From the NCBI RefSeq assembly GCF_963259705.1, contig NC_081847.1, positions 87,294,485-87,358,484 on the forward strand: DNA of 64,000 bases, written 5' to 3'. A program made the position numbers and the translations under genes. Source of the stretch: Myotis daubentonii. Taxonomy: Eukaryota > Chordata > Mammalia > Chiroptera > Vespertilionidae. The notes under the pieces are model-generated. The model saw only the letters and a list, made by a program, of their open reading frames with translations, searched no databases and was not told the DNA's origin. Below, in pieces: positions 10,811-22,298 of this stretch (its first letter is position 1; the number at the start of each line of letters is the position of its first letter).

Positions 10811-11208
10811 AATTCTAAGCAGTTTTGACACATGTTGGTGTGTGTATCCACTACTCAATCATGATGCAGAAGAATTCCAACACCAAAGGGATCCTTGTGT
10901 ACTGCATTACTCTTTGATAACCCCTAATCGTCCCTAATCATTGTGACCACTAATTTATTCTCCATTTCCAAAATGTCATTTCAAAATACTGGAATCAAAC
11001 AGTATTAATTTTTGAGATGGACTTTTCTACTTGGCATAATTCCTTGGAGATGACTTAAGTTCTGCATGTATCAAAAGTCCACCCCTTTTTATTGCTAAGC
11101 CATATTCCATGTAAGTACGACAGTTTGTTTAACCATTTACCCACTGAATGGACAGGTGTGCTGTTATAAGTTTTTGGCTCTTATAAATAAAGCTGCTATG
11201 AACATTCT

Positions 11209-11408
11209 TTTTTTATTCTTTATTGTTTAAAGTATTACATATTTCTTTCCCCCCATTGGCTTCTCCCTGGCCACCCCCAACCCTTAGCACATGCCCTCAC
11301 CCCCGCTAGTATCTGTGTCCATTGGTTATGCTTATATGCATGCATACAAGTCTTTCGGTTGATCTCTTATCCTTCCCCCACCCTCCCCTGCCTTCCTTCT
11401 GAAGTTTT
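11209..11408 (-). mobile_element. Short 5'-truncated L1 3' UTR insertion
   Basis: It is the complement of the L1 tail also seen at 41337-41517 (GTATCTGTGTCCATTGGTTA and GCATGCATACAAGTC). A near-duplicate, CTATGAACATTCTT before and CTATGAAATTCTT after (about 11196-11208 and 11409-11421), marks the target in the older L1. Confidence 0.8.
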
Positions 11409-11519
11409 CTATGAAATTCTTCCACAGATATTTTTGCATGAATATAAGTTTTCATTTCTCTGGGATAAATGCCTGTGAATGCAATTTGGGGTTGTATAGT
11501 AATTGCATGTAAGTTTTAT

Positions 11520-11781
11520 TTTTTTTATTTTTTTTTTTAAAGACATATTTTTCTTTTTTTCTTTTTTTTAAATATATTTTATTGATTTTTTACAGAGAGG
11601 AAGGGAGAGAGATAGAGAGTTAGAAACATCGATGAGAGAGAAACATCGATCAGCCGCCTCCTGCACATCTCCTACTGGGGATGTGCCCGCAACCCAGGTA
11701 CATGCCCTTGACCGGAATCGAACCTGGGACCCTTCAGTCCGCAGGCCGACGCTCTATCCACTGAGCCAAACCGGTTTCGGC
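11520..11781 (-). mobile_element. VES SINE
   Basis: A minus-sense VES with a T-rich (A-tail) start at 11520-11585. It is flanked by a perfect 15-bp duplication GCATGTAAGTTTTAT at 11505-11519 and 11782-11796. It splits an old L1 relic. Confidence 0.93.
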
Positions 11782-12115
11782 GCATGTAAGTTTTATAAGA
11801 AATTGCCAAACCATTGTTCAGAGTGGCTGTATCATGTTAAAGTCTCATCAGCAATGGATGAGCAATACAGTTCCTCTGCGTATTCTCTAGCATTTAGTTT
11901 TTTATTTATTATTTTATTTTAGCCATTTTGATAGGTATATAGTGATTATGTGGCACTCGTGATTGGCTTATTTCACTTAGCATATTTTATGGTCCATCTA
12001 TATTGTAGCATGTATTGCATTTTATTCCTTTTTATTGTCAAATAATGTTCTATTGTATGGATAGACTCACATTTTGTTTATCCATTCATGAACTAATGGA
12101 AGGCTATGTTTAATA

Positions 12116-13640
12116 GTAAGAAAAATGCTTTCTAATGTCTTCATATTAAAATACTATTTAAAGTTTAGCTCCTGTTTTTAAAAGTAGCAAACACTGTTAG
12201 TGCTTTATATGCAGCCTTTCACATACGTTTCATAACAACCATATCATCCAAGTCATGATGGGCAAACTGGAAGCTCACATGTTAAATCAAGCTTATGGAA
12301 AAAAATAACAAACCTATCAGGAAGCCTTATTTAACTTGCCTAAGTCTATTTTTAAAATAAAATGTGAGCACCTCCGCTTCTCTACAGACCCCACTATATG
12401 CTTCCTCATACCCCATTAGATTAATTCACACACTTGGCCTATGAGAAATTTGAGTTTGCAAACCTGACTTCCTTTCTAAGCCATCTATGGTAGAGAGATC
12501 AAGACTCATTCATTCACTGCACAAATATTTGTTGAGCATTAGGCATGCAGTAGATGCTGTGATTCAAAAAGGCTAATTAACCTAGCCAGGGTCACAAATT
12601 TAGTAAAAGCAATGATTAAGTGCTACATTGCAAATTGAAAGCAAAAATTCATTGTTGATACTTATTTTCTTTGACTCCTAACTAAAGCAATCCAGGGAAA
12701 TATTTTAAACTTGAGGTACTTCATTAGGGATCATTAATTTTTTTTACACAAGTGAAATATTTATTTGGAAACATAATTTCTACTGAGCTTGTCAATTGCA
12801 TTTAACTTTGTTGGCAATGAATCCAGTAGGCAGGCTACCTGACATGTTGGCTCCCCATTGTGAGTTTCATCCAACCCCATCATGTATAGCTGGAACACAG
12901 ATATTGAACACAATATATCATTCAGTCACTAATAAACTAGAATCATTCCTTTCCCACTTTTCTCCATCCCCCACTGTCGATGAGTAATTTATCTCAAGCG
13001 GCAATATGCATACGTTGCCTTTGAAAATGAGGGACATGGCATTATTAGTCACTGCATGGATGCATTATAGCCAGTTCCATCATGGGAGAGAGCATATGAT
13101 TACAATCAATAATCAATCAAAGAACTACTGACAGTAATCATACATCATCTCCTACTGTGGAAGTTTCATTCAACGCCTGATATTGCAAGATCCAATTTCT
13201 GGATGCATTGGGCCACTTTGCTGTTAACCTGAGGCTGCTCTTGGAGGGGGGAGCCTGGAATGTGGACCATCCACCTGGGCTTTCCCCCTTTGGAAACCTT
13301 TAGAAACAGAGCCGAATTGAATGTGAGAGAAGAAAACAGTTGTTCCTGTTGTTGCCTGACTCCTCCTCCTCACTGTACCCCATCTCTTGTACAGCTAACG
13401 GCTGTAACCGGTGTACACTTGCAATACAGCTCTTTAATCAAGTTGATGCATTTGGAAAGGCTTGTTGGCAGAGCTTTTATAACTACATGTTGAAAACATG
13501 TCTAATAAAATATACTGTCCAATAAAAGGCACGATCTCTGTTAAACCAGAATTAATTTGGGAAAATTGCCTGGGAGGTTTATTGGAAAGTGGATGCTTTT
13601 TAAAAAATCTAAAACAGTTCAAGAGGACACAACATAAAAA
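12116..13640. other. Mostly non-repeat stretch
   Basis: A weak L2/MIR-like phrase occurs at about 12505-12575 (TTCATTCACTGCACAAATAT). No exon-like ORF is convincing; the longest frames are under 90 codons and overlap on both strands near 13260-13764. Confidence 0.45.
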
Positions 13641-13653
13641 ATACCAAAGCCTT

Positions 13654-13869
13654 GCCCAGCCTGTGTTGTTCAGTGGTTCAACGTCGACCTATGAACCAGG
13701 AGGTCAGGGTCAGTGTCTGATTCCCAGTCAGGGCACATGCCCGGGTTGCCAGCTCACTCCCTAGTGGGGGGCATGCAGGAGGCAGCCAGTCAGTGATTCT
13801 CTTTCATCATTGATGTTTCTATCTCTCTCTTCCTCTCTAAAATCAATAAAATTAAGTATTTAAAAAATA
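13654..13869 (+). mobile_element. VES SINE
   Basis: The head GCCCAGCCTGTGTTGTTCAG, a pyrimidine-rich body and the AATCAATAAAATTAAG tail are present. A 13-bp duplication (ATACCAAAGCCTT at 13641-13653; ATACAAAAGCCTT at 13870-13882) has one mismatch. Confidence 0.9.
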
Positions 13870-14117
13870 ATACAAAAGCCTTTCTATTTGAAATGACAGG
13901 AATATATCCTGTGCAAATTGGCACAGGGGATTTTCCTGACTCAGTCATTCCACAAGCATTTGCTGAGCCTCTACTATGCACAAGGACAATATAGGCCCCC
14001 CGCCTTCTGGTGTCAGAAAAACATTAATGTCTCATTGTACACCGCAAAGTGTGCGGGGCTGTGTGAGCTTGTGGAAGTGCTTTGAGAGCACAGAGGAGAT
14101 AATATAAGGCCCTAGGG

Positions 14118-14429
14118 CAGTGGTTCTCAACCTTCCTCATGCCGCGACCCTCTAATACAGTCCCTCATGGTGTGGTGACCCCCAACCATAAAATTATTTT
14201 CGTGGCTACTTCATAACTGTAATTTTGCTACTGTTATGAATCGTCATGTAAATATCTGATATGCAGGATGTATTTTCATTGTTGCAAATTGAACATAATT
14301 AAAGCATAGAGATTAATCACAAAAACAATATGTAATTATATATGTGTTTTCTGACAGTATTAGGCGACCCCTGTGAAAGGGTCGTTCAACCCCCCAAAGT
14401 GGTCGCGACCCACAGGTTGAGAACCACTG
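14118..14429. mobile_element. SPIN-type hAT element, non-autonomous
   Basis: The terminal inverted repeats are CAGTGGTTCTCAACCTTCCT and AGGTTGAGAACCACTG, with a perfect 8-bp duplication CCCTAGGG at 14110-14117 and 14430-14437. The ends and inner phrases (GGCGACCCCTGTGAAAGG, GGTCGCGACCCACAGG, ACAATATGTAATTATATATG) match the SPIN group of hAT elements known from this bat family and from unrelated tetrapods. At 312 bp it has no transposase. Family assignment is from memory of the consensus. Confidence 0.9.
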
Positions 14430-14437
14430 CCCTAGGG

Positions 14438-15582
14438 AGTCTGGGCTCCTCCATGAAAAGATGGCTTTAAGCTGGGAATGGAAAGAAGTGGGGAAAGGCA
14501 AGCACTGGGGCAGAGGAGAACAAAAGAGCAAGGCATTCCTAGCTGCATGTGAAGGTCGGTGTGGTTGGCCAGCAGAGGAAGGGGCAGGGCCTTGGTGGGA
14601 GGACCGATGGCATATGGGAAAGAGGAGGAAAGGAGCCACACAGGTGTGCTTAGAACTTGGAGAAGCACTCTGAGCATGAAAGTGGAAGAAAGACAAATGG
14701 AAGCTGGGTCAGATGGACAAGGTAGCAGGCTGTTCTTCCTGACTCAGATCTTCTCCTCACTGTAGCTTAACTTCAGCTGTGGGCTTCCCGGGACAGTCTT
14801 CTCTTACCCTGCTAAGGGGATTCTGTTTTATCAATATAAGGATTTTAATAAAGCTCAGGCTATCATATTGAAGCTTGAACATTCCTTGGGTGGAGATGGC
14901 TTCCATTCCAGATCTCTGACAAAGTCTCCAACCTTTTTTTTTTTTGGGGGGGGGGATTTTTATGAAGTTGATTTGGGCCAAAACTGATGACAATTGCCAG
15001 GAAACAAGGTCTAAAATGCTGCCAGAGCTCCCAATCTTATAGAGCGGCCAGAGGAATGTTGCTGTTTGATTTAACCACACACCTGAATCCTCTTCAAAAA
15101 TGACTTTGGAAATACCCCGGATTCTGTGCAGCCCCTAGGGCGTGTCACCTTTCTTTCTAGCTAAAATGCCTTTTTATTGTATTACTTTCCTTTTATCTGA
15201 AGGATTATTTTAATGTTTTGTAGAAAAATAAAAATAAATCCTTAATTCCCGAGAAAACTAACTTTTTTTACAAGAGAAGTGTGCAGCTTTTAAAACAATC
15301 TCTTCTTTAAAGTTCTGTGTTGCCGACAGTCAGGCTCCCTTGGAGAACCGGGTCTGATTAGTTCCTTCGTGAATGATGTAGACTCAGTGCAGTGCCTCTG
15401 ATGTGCATCGTCCTTAAAGGGAGAGAAGCTGTCTGTAGGAGGGTGCAGCGCCTGTGCCGTGGGAGTGAGGGGTTATTGGATTTGATTCATTTTACACTAG
15501 GGAGTGTAATGGGGAACTCTGATTTTTCTTCACCTGAGTTTCTCCCCCAGGTTCGTATCTTATCATGGGGAAACTACCTTCC
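14438..15582. other. Non-repeat stretch
   Basis: A T10/G9 homopolymer junction lies at about 14936-14955. Overlapping frames of up to 127 codons on both strands at 14313-14696 show no family resemblance and partly run through the hAT element. Confidence 0.5.
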
Positions 15583-15590
15583 GTCTAGAG

Positions 15591-15802
15591 CTGTGGTCGG
15601 CAAACTGCGGCTCACGAGCCACATGCGGCTCTTTGGTCCCTTGTGTGCGGCTCTTCCTAAGCCTTAGGAGCACTCTAGTTAAGTTAATAACAATGTACCT
15701 ACTTATATAGTTTAAGTTGAAAACATTTGGCTCTCAAAAGAAATTTCAATCGTTGTACTGTTGATATTTGGCTCTGTTGACTAATGAATTTGCTGACCAC
15801 AG
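15591..15802. mobile_element. Non-autonomous hAT element with perfect 8-bp duplication
   Basis: It is 212 bp long. The terminal inverted repeats CTGTGGTCGGCAAACT and AATTTGCTGACCACAG (complement CTGTGGTCAGCAAATT) match at 14 of 16 positions. The target-site duplication GTCTAGAG is perfect at 15583-15590 and 15803-15810. This defines the same family as the copy at 5430-5642. No coding capacity. Confidence 0.93.
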
Positions 15803-15810
15803 GTCTAGAG

Positions 15811-17073
15811 GACAAACACCAACTGGAAGCAATAAGTTCCTGTGATTTTGCTTCAGGAAATAAGGAAATGCATGCAGTAATAAGTAAACACATAGATCAA
15901 GTCGCATTTAAAATCTTCCTTATGATATATTTAGACTTGGGCTGCAAAAGATAAACAAGAAACGGTTGCGTAGAATTTTGAAATTATTAGCTTTCAAAGG
16001 CTCTAAAATTAGGCTGTTGTGGGATGGGATTTTGGAAATTAGCTTTTTCTAAATGATGTTTTCCATTCAATGTTGGAAAGTAAACACAGCTACTGTTGAG
16101 GCTGCTGCCTGGAGGCAAATCCACAGTTAGCTGGAATCTTCTTCCTGGGTATAAATATCTCCTGGGGTTTCTAACTTGGAGGCTTAACATGACAGTAGAG
16201 GAAGCAGCTGTGGTCCCCAGTGTGGATGCATTTTTGGACCTCCTATAGCCATCTCATCTCCCCAAATAATATTTGTCCGGAAAAATTAAAGATATGACAA
16301 GGAGAACAAAGATGTAGATTCCTAGAGACAATTTCCCCCATGAGAAACTGATGATGCCACATGCTGGTTCCTCAAAGCCAGTCAGGGGTCTCCCCATGTT
16401 TGTATCCCCTCTTCCTGCCTTACAATCCCATGTTGCATCTCTGATGAAGCATAGCTCTTACCCAGGAGTATTAGAATTGCCTGTCTTCTGCCCATCATTG
16501 CAAGATTGCCCCTTTCTTCTAAAAGTCTAAATCTTAACTTTTGTGCAGGCCACCTGAGCAAGCTTCCTGGCCTGGATTCAGGCTATGAACCATCACCAGG
16601 AGGGCCTTCCTAAAACAGAACTGAACATTTCTTCCAGCATTCAACAGCAGCTGGGTTTGGCCAGGATTCCTCCATCCCCAGAATAGTGTCAATCCTCCAC
16701 ACCTGTATCCCAACCTGCCTGTGAGGTCTCCTCTCTCAGTAGCCTCTGCTGCTTCCCTCCAGCTCCCATCCCACTACCCGGGACCCTGAAATCTGGTCAC
16801 TTCCTACCTTCCTGCTGCCTTTCTGCTTGTTCATATGACTGAGTCACCTGAACTATTTTCTTCATTTGTTATACTTTTCAAATCTCATGGATGGTGATAT
16901 TCTCTTCTCTCCCACAACACTGCCCTTTTTACTTGTACTTTTCTAAATCTCATCACATATTACTTTTACAATAAAAAATATATATGCTTTCATACACTTT
17001 CACCAACACCTATGAAGTCTTTCCTAAATTAAGCTGTTTATTCCTTCCTTTTCTCTCCCAGCTATATTTTCTC
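15811..17073. other. Non-repeat stretch, nothing recognised
   Basis: About 1.3 kb with no supported gene and no clear repeat. Confidence 0.5.
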
Positions 17074-17087
17074 TTACTTATTTTTTT

Positions 17088-17300
17088 AAATGTATTTTTA
17101 TTGATTTCAGAGAGGGAGAGGGAGAGAAGAGATAGAAACATCAATGATGAGAGAGAATCATTGATCGGCTGCCTCCTGCATGCCCCCTACTAGGGATCGA
17201 GCCTGCAACCCAGGCATGTGCCCTTGACTGGAATCAAACCTGGGACTCTTCAGTCCCCCGGCTGACGGCTCTATCAACTGAGCCAAACCAGCTAGAGCGC
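17088..17300 (-). mobile_element. VES SINE
   Basis: A minus-sense VES with the T-rich tail side at 17081-17108 and the head at 17290-17300 (complement of CCAAACCAGCTAGAGC). An imperfect duplication around CTTATTTTTTA is visible at both edges. Confidence 0.87.
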
Positions 17301-17339
17301 CTGCTTATTTTTTACTCCATAATAAATCCTGCCTTGTAT

Positions 17340-17935
17340 GTTGGTTTGTCTGTCTCCTTTCATCTCTTGTTGCCTTAGAATGGAAGGAGCTTCAGGATGC
17401 CACCTGCATCATCCTCACCTTTGTGTCTCCAGTGGTCCTTTCAAAAGGCCCAGCTCATAGGACAAGCTTTGCGAGACTAACTCCCCAGAGAGTTCCTTTC
17501 CTCCCTGCAGTTCCTGACTTGTCTTAATATCATTTCTCTCTAGTAGTTCTTTTTTAAAAATATACTTTTATTGATTTTCCACAGAGAGGAAAGGAAAGGG
17601 ATAGAGTTAGAAACATCGATGAGAGAGAAACATTGATCAGCTGCCTCCTGCTACCCTTTACTGTGGATGTGCCCGTAACCAAGGTACATACCCTTGTCCG
17701 GAATTGAACCTGGGACCCTTCAGTCCACAGGCCGACGCTCTATCCACTGAGACAAACCAGCTAGGGCTCTCTAGTAGTTTCTTATAAACTTTTAACCTTG
17801 ATTGTAAATGCCTTCGTAGCAGTGGCCATCTGTTCTCCTTTTGTGTTTTCTCCTAGAGCCTTAATCAGTATCAAATGCATTGTAGCTTTTGAATAAAGTG
17901 TATTGAGTGAATGAATGAATGAATGAATGAATAAT
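17340..17935 (+). mobile_element. L2 3' relic split by a VES, with (GAAT)n tail
   Basis: The phrases TAGAATGGAAGGAGCTTCAGG and TTTGTGTCTCCAGTGGTCC, then AATAAAGTGTATTGAGTGAA, follow the L2 3' end pattern, which ends in a GAAT repeat (17907-17932). The relic is strongly diverged. It may be two L2 pieces. Confidence 0.5.
17549..17766 (-). mobile_element. VES SINE
   Basis: A minus-sense VES flanked by a perfect 13-bp duplication CTCTCTAGTAGTT at 17536-17548 and 17767-17779. Confidence 0.93.
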
Positions 17936-18784
17936 GGATGGTGTGGCCTCAAGGCTGATGGCTGGCCTGGGTTTGACAGACATGTGTATAAAAAATTAGC
18001 TTCTTGTTCTTTCCAGTTGGAAATGAGTCTGATTTCAGCAATTATATGTTAATTAGTAATTGGGGTTTTGATGTTAGAATGTAAACTGGTGTGGGGATTT
18101 CTTCAAGTCATGCCTGGGGGGGCGGGGCGGAATATATATATAGTGAGTTCTTTCTTTAATCCCAGATTTTGTGGGTGTTGAATGAATCCCAGATACAAGT
18201 CCTCAGAATTCCTAAATGAAATATTCTCTGCAAAGGCCCAAGAGGAAGTTCAAAGTGAATCCATGAAAATAATCTTGACTCAAAGTTCAGCGGGAAAGGT
18301 CAGTGGGGAATCTTGGTAATTCCAGTGGAATTGAGATGCCAGAGACAGTATTCGCTTCTTTGTTGTGCCATATGATGTTTCATGCATTATGCTGACTCAG
18401 TGGAAATATTCCTGTATCACAATGCCAATTGTTTTCTTTATTTTCTTTAAATGTACACACTAGGTGGCTAATGACCCTCTGGATTTTAAAACCATAGCAT
18501 TCTTTTTCATTTGACATTACCTTGTCTTCTTTTCTAAATGCCCTTCAATTTTGGTGACACCAGGGCATGTGGTCTTAAGTATGGTTCTTTTTCTGAAGAG
18601 AAGAGCTATTCACAATAATTATAGGTATTTAACTTTGTTCTCTTAGTAGAGAGAGCGAGGTATACTGTGGCCTGACACATACAATTACATGGCAACAAGT
18701 TGCTAATAGATTTACAGAATATTGCAAGAAGATATTTTATCTTAAGAAGAAATTTTAGGGGTTAATTATTTGAGAAAGGCCACC
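17936..18784. other. Non-repeat stretch, nothing recognised
   Basis: About 850 bases. A GC patch (GGGGGGGCGGGGCGG, about 18117-18131) is the only compositional feature. Confidence 0.5.
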
Positions 18785-18905
18785 TTCCTTACTGTAATGT
18801 TACCTGTACCAGGGCAGGGATGTTATATTTCATTTGTCTTTTCTTAATGCCAAAACACAGGGACTTGTTCAATTGAATTGAATGTGTAATAATAGCAGCA
18901 TTTAT
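18785..18905 (+). mobile_element. Possible L2 3' fragment
   Basis: TACCAGGGCAGGGATGTTAT, then a TTTGTCTTTTCTTAATGCC segment, resembles the L2 end. Weak. Confidence 0.4.
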
Positions 18906-18973
18906 TCTAAAAAGCAAACTAACCCATAACCCAAATGCACATGATAAAAACGGGGAATATAAAAAAAGTAAGA

Positions 18974-19182
18974 GCCCTAGCCAGTTTGGCTCAGTGCCTA
19001 GAGCGTCAGCCTGTGGACTGAAGGGTCCCAGGTTCGATTCCAGTCAAGGGCACATAACATGCCCAGGTTCTGGACTCGATCCCCAGTGGGGGATGTGCAG
19101 GAGGACATGATTCTCTCATCATTGATATCTCACTCTGTCTCCCTCTCCCTTCATCTCTGAAACCAATAAAAATATATATTTT
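18974..19182 (+). mobile_element. VES SINE with well-kept promoter boxes
   Basis: The head GCCCTAGCCAGTTTGGCTC carries an A-box-like TTGGCTCAGTG, and GGTTCGATTCC is a consensus B box. An 11-bp duplication AAAAAGTAAGA is perfect at 18963-18973 and 19183-19193. Confidence 0.93.
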
Positions 19183-19204
19183 AAAAAGTAAGAACTATGA
19201 TTCC

Positions 19205-19610
19205 CTACTATCTTACCTTTTTAGTAGGTGGCCATACATTTAGCAATTCTGGAGAAACACCAGGCAGTGTACAGTGAAATGCTTGGGGGAAACTGTCGAC
19301 TGCATTAGTCATGGAGATTTGTATGGTTGAGAAAGAACATGCATTAAGACTTGAAGGACGTGTAGAATTTGAATAAGTAGAATGGAAGAGGAAAATAATT
19401 GCAGAAAGAAGAAAGGTGCAAGTAAAGCTATGAAGAAAAGAGGTATCATGGCTATACAGGATGTTCAGGTAGAAGGCTATCTTGATTGGGAATAACGAAC
19501 TAGAGTAAAAAGTAAAAGGTACAGTTCTTTGGAAAGTATGCCTGCATTTAAGTGGAGAGCTTGAATGCTTACCGTGGATAGGCATTACCTGATATGGGTA
19601 ATGGTTCATC
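19205..19610 (+). mobile_element. Diverged L2-like relic
   Basis: Phrases such as AAGACTTGAAGGACGTGTAG and GAAGAAAGGTGCAAGTAAAG resemble the L2 3' region. The 133-codon frame on the other strand has no family resemblance. Confidence 0.4.
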
Positions 19611-19695
19611 TTTCTTGGCCTCTAATCTTTAATGTGTGGGATTGGAGGTAAATTTCTCATGCTGTGCTTCACCAAGTATCTGGAACATATTAGAG

Positions 19696-19892
19696 CAGGG
19701 GTGGGCAAGCTTTTTCACTCGAGGGCCACAATGGGTTCTTAAACTGGACCGGAGGGCCGGAACAAAAGCATGGATGGAGTGTTTGTGTGAACTAATATAA
19801 ATTCAAAGTAAACATCATTACATAAAAGGGTACGGTCTTTTTTTTTTTTTAGATTTATTCATTTCAAACGGGCCGTAGTTTGCCCACGGCTG
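19696..19892. mobile_element. Non-autonomous hAT element, copy 1 of a close pair
   Basis: The ends are CAGGGGTGGGCAAGCTTTTT and TAGTTTGCCCACGGCTG. The 8-bp duplications TATTAGAG (19688-19695) and TGTTAGAG (19893-19900) differ at one base. It is 197 bp. Relative to the copy at 20749 it lacks an 18-bp segment next to the right end. Confidence 0.92.
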
Positions 19893-19900
19893 TGTTAGAG

Positions 19901-20740
19901 TCATCTTTATTCACAGACACTATGATAACGGTTTTTGTAAATGAGAAAGCAACCAGGATTGAACTCAAGAGTGTGTGTGAGAGAGAGAAGGAGAAGGGCA
20001 GAGGGTGGAGCAGGCATTTGAAGAGAGCCTCTGAGTATTTGAGGAAGAGATTGCTCAGCAAAACCCCAGTGTCTTTGATTTGGGGCATGAAGTAAACAGG
20101 AAGAGAAAATAAAGATGGGGAAAAGCAGTAAGAAGAGTCCTGAGGTTTGGATCATTTTTCAGCTATATTAAGGAGAAGCATTGGGTATCAGTGTAGCAGG
20201 ATAGATCAATGGGAAGCAGAGTCAGGTGGGGTTGTCGGGGAGGCTATAAGACAACGTATTTTCAGTATTTTCACCTTCTCCTTGATGCAAGTCAATGTCA
20301 CACATCCCTCTTTCTGTTTTCTCATGCACACAATGAGTTTTTGAACTACTCCTTCTAGACCACTACCAGCCCAATAAATTCTACAAATTGAATTGCTTTA
20401 TTAGATTAAACATGTTGTTCTGATTTCATTCTTTTTATGAGATGTGTTAGTCTCATTTCCACAATGGAGTTATCATGGGATTCCGGAAAACAGTAGTTGA
20501 ATTTAATTGGTTTCTATGCCAATGTCTCCTGTGTTTTTTTTATTAAGAACACTATTGTTATGCTATCGATGAATGGTGGTGGGAAAAGAGGAGCCTGATT
20601 TCTCATGTCAAAGAATGAGAGAAGGGCAGGTAAACTTCAAGTTGAGTTTTGGGGCTTCCAAAAAACTCAAAGAAGAATCCAGGAATGAGTTGTGGAAGGT
20701 GGGAATGTTATTGTGCTTCATGCTCTTGACCTGAGAATCT
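19901..20740. other. Spacer between paired hAT elements
   Basis: About 840 bases with a GA-rich patch at about 19975-20000. No gene or other repeat is recognised. Confidence 0.5.
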
Positions 20741-20748
20741 ATTTAGGC

Positions 20749-20965
20749 CAGGGGTGGGCAAACTTTTTGACTGGAGGGGCACAATGGGTTCTTAAACTGG
20801 ACCGGAGGGCCAGAACAAAAGGATGGATGGAGTGTTTGTGTGAACTAATATAAATTCAAAGTAAACATCATTACATAAAAGGGTATGGTCTTTTTTTTTT
20901 TTTTTAGTTTTATTCATTTCAAATGGGCCGGATCCGGCCCGCTGGCCGTAGTTTGCCCAGGGCTG
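20749..20965. mobile_element. Non-autonomous hAT element, copy 2 of a close pair
   Basis: The ends CAGGGGTGGGCAAACTTTTT and TAGTTTGCCCAGGGCTG are flanked by a perfect 8-bp duplication ATTTAGGC at 20741-20748 and 20966-20973. At 217 bp it keeps the segment GGATCCGGCCCGCTGGCC missing from copy 1. Confidence 0.94.
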
Positions 20966-20973
20966 ATTTAGGC

Positions 20974-21725
20974 TGTTAGAGATCCTTTGAACCATCCTGC
21001 ATATAAAACTGTCATCTATTACATCACCAAAATTATTCTTGATTATATTGGATTTTCAACATATCACATGTTTTCCCTTTTCTCAGGGTGTGTGTGTGTG
21101 TGTGTGTGTAGTGCTGATGGGCACAAAATAAGGAAAAACATTGCTTAAAGTGTGAGCAAGAGCCAACTTAACCCTAAGCTTGTTTATATCTAAAAACATC
21201 TCCTCACCACTACAGCTGTCATTCACATGTGAACTCTGCACTGTAATTTATTATTCACCATTTGATTGGGTTTTATTAATGTTCCACTAGCACTTCTTTA
21301 AGGAAAACTAAACTGGTGTCATATTCCTGTCATCAATCAGGATGTCTCCATGGAGATCCTCATCAGATTCTTTTGTTGTTGTTATAAGATAACCTTTGGT
21401 GCTAGAAAGAGTGTTTTTATTTTTAAATATTGATTATCTGTCATGATTTGGCACCAACTTGAGTTTTCATGTTCCCTGAGAAATTTTCTTTCTTCTTCGT
21501 GCTTCTGTTTTGTAAACTGCTGGCTGACCTGTCTTAGGGCTGAGACCTACAAAGAGAGGTGAAGTCTACTTTCCTAGGAAAGAGCATTTATTAAGGGACA
21601 ATGTCTCTGGTAAAAACTAAATAGAAATCCTAGAAATTCAGCAAAAAAATGGAGCTAGTAGCATTTTCTTCTAGAAAGTTATTGGGCAGCAGAAATTTGG
21701 AAGCAACAACTCACTCTTGAGCAGA
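20974..21725. other. Non-repeat stretch with a short GT run
   Basis: A (GT)11 run occurs at about 21088-21109. No gene or family repeat otherwise. Confidence 0.5.
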
Positions 21726-21729
21726 TATT

Positions 21730-21920
21730 TATTGTCCTAAATGCCTTTCCAAAGGCATTACCTCATTTGGTCCATGTGGTCACCCAATGAGCCAAGTAGA
21801 GCAGATGACACTGTCTCTACTTTATGGATGAGACTTAACCTGATAACTTGGCACACAAGGGGTGGAGCCAAAGGTGGGGCTAGATCTTCATTACTCCAGT
21901 GCAGTGTTCTTCCTGCCACT
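21730..21920 (-). mobile_element. MIR SINE relic
   Basis: The minus-sense MIR core is recognisable from ATTACCTCATTTGGTCC, then CTCTACTTTATGGATGAGAC. Highly diverged. Confidence 0.55.
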
Positions 21921-22298
21921 CTTGGCCACCTCACTCATAATTTATTCCTGTTCAATATCCATATGGTCTTCTCCTTCTGCTCTATCAAGCAAGAACAAGT
22001 GAGCTCAGAACTGTGAAGACAATTTTAATTATATCTTCACATTACCCTCAACACTGCTGATGATTCTCTTTAGTGCCAAAAAAAAATAAAAAAAAAATTC
22101 TTGGATGGATTAAAAACATTAACCCTCATTTTCTACAAGTGATGTAAATAGCTTTCATCAACCTGAGAAGAGAAAGATTGAATTCTGTTTTCATATCCTC
22201 TATGTTCTAACTATTACCTTTGGAAAGTCATTTTATTTTTGTGTTATTCTTAGAACTGGAGAATGAAGGGCATGAATAGATAAACACTAGAATCTTTT

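Larger units (their letters stand above)
9885..12115 (-). mobile_element. Mosaic of old minus-strand L1 3' fragments
   Basis: Bases 9885-10160 carry the old L1 3' UTR text (TTCACAAAGC...GCAACCACCACC...). Bases 10161-10377 and 10827-11195 carry another old L1 3' segment, and 11422-11504 and 11797-12115 more (CTTATTTCACTTAGCATA, then TTTGTTTATCCATTCATGAA). Similar L1 positions recur, so more than one ancient insertion is present. Younger elements at 10394-10604, 10618-10810, 11209-11408 and 11520-11781 split it. No open frame of note. Confidence 0.75.

Noticed and set aside
14313..14696. 127-codon minus frame overlapping other frames on both strands
   Set aside because: It runs partly through the SPIN-type hAT element and has no family resemblance; simultaneous open frames on both strands point to GC-driven chance.
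18974..19040. tRNA gene-like segment with A and B boxes
   Set aside because: It is the tRNA-derived head of a VES SINE; the cloverleaf is not kept and a SINE body and tail follow.
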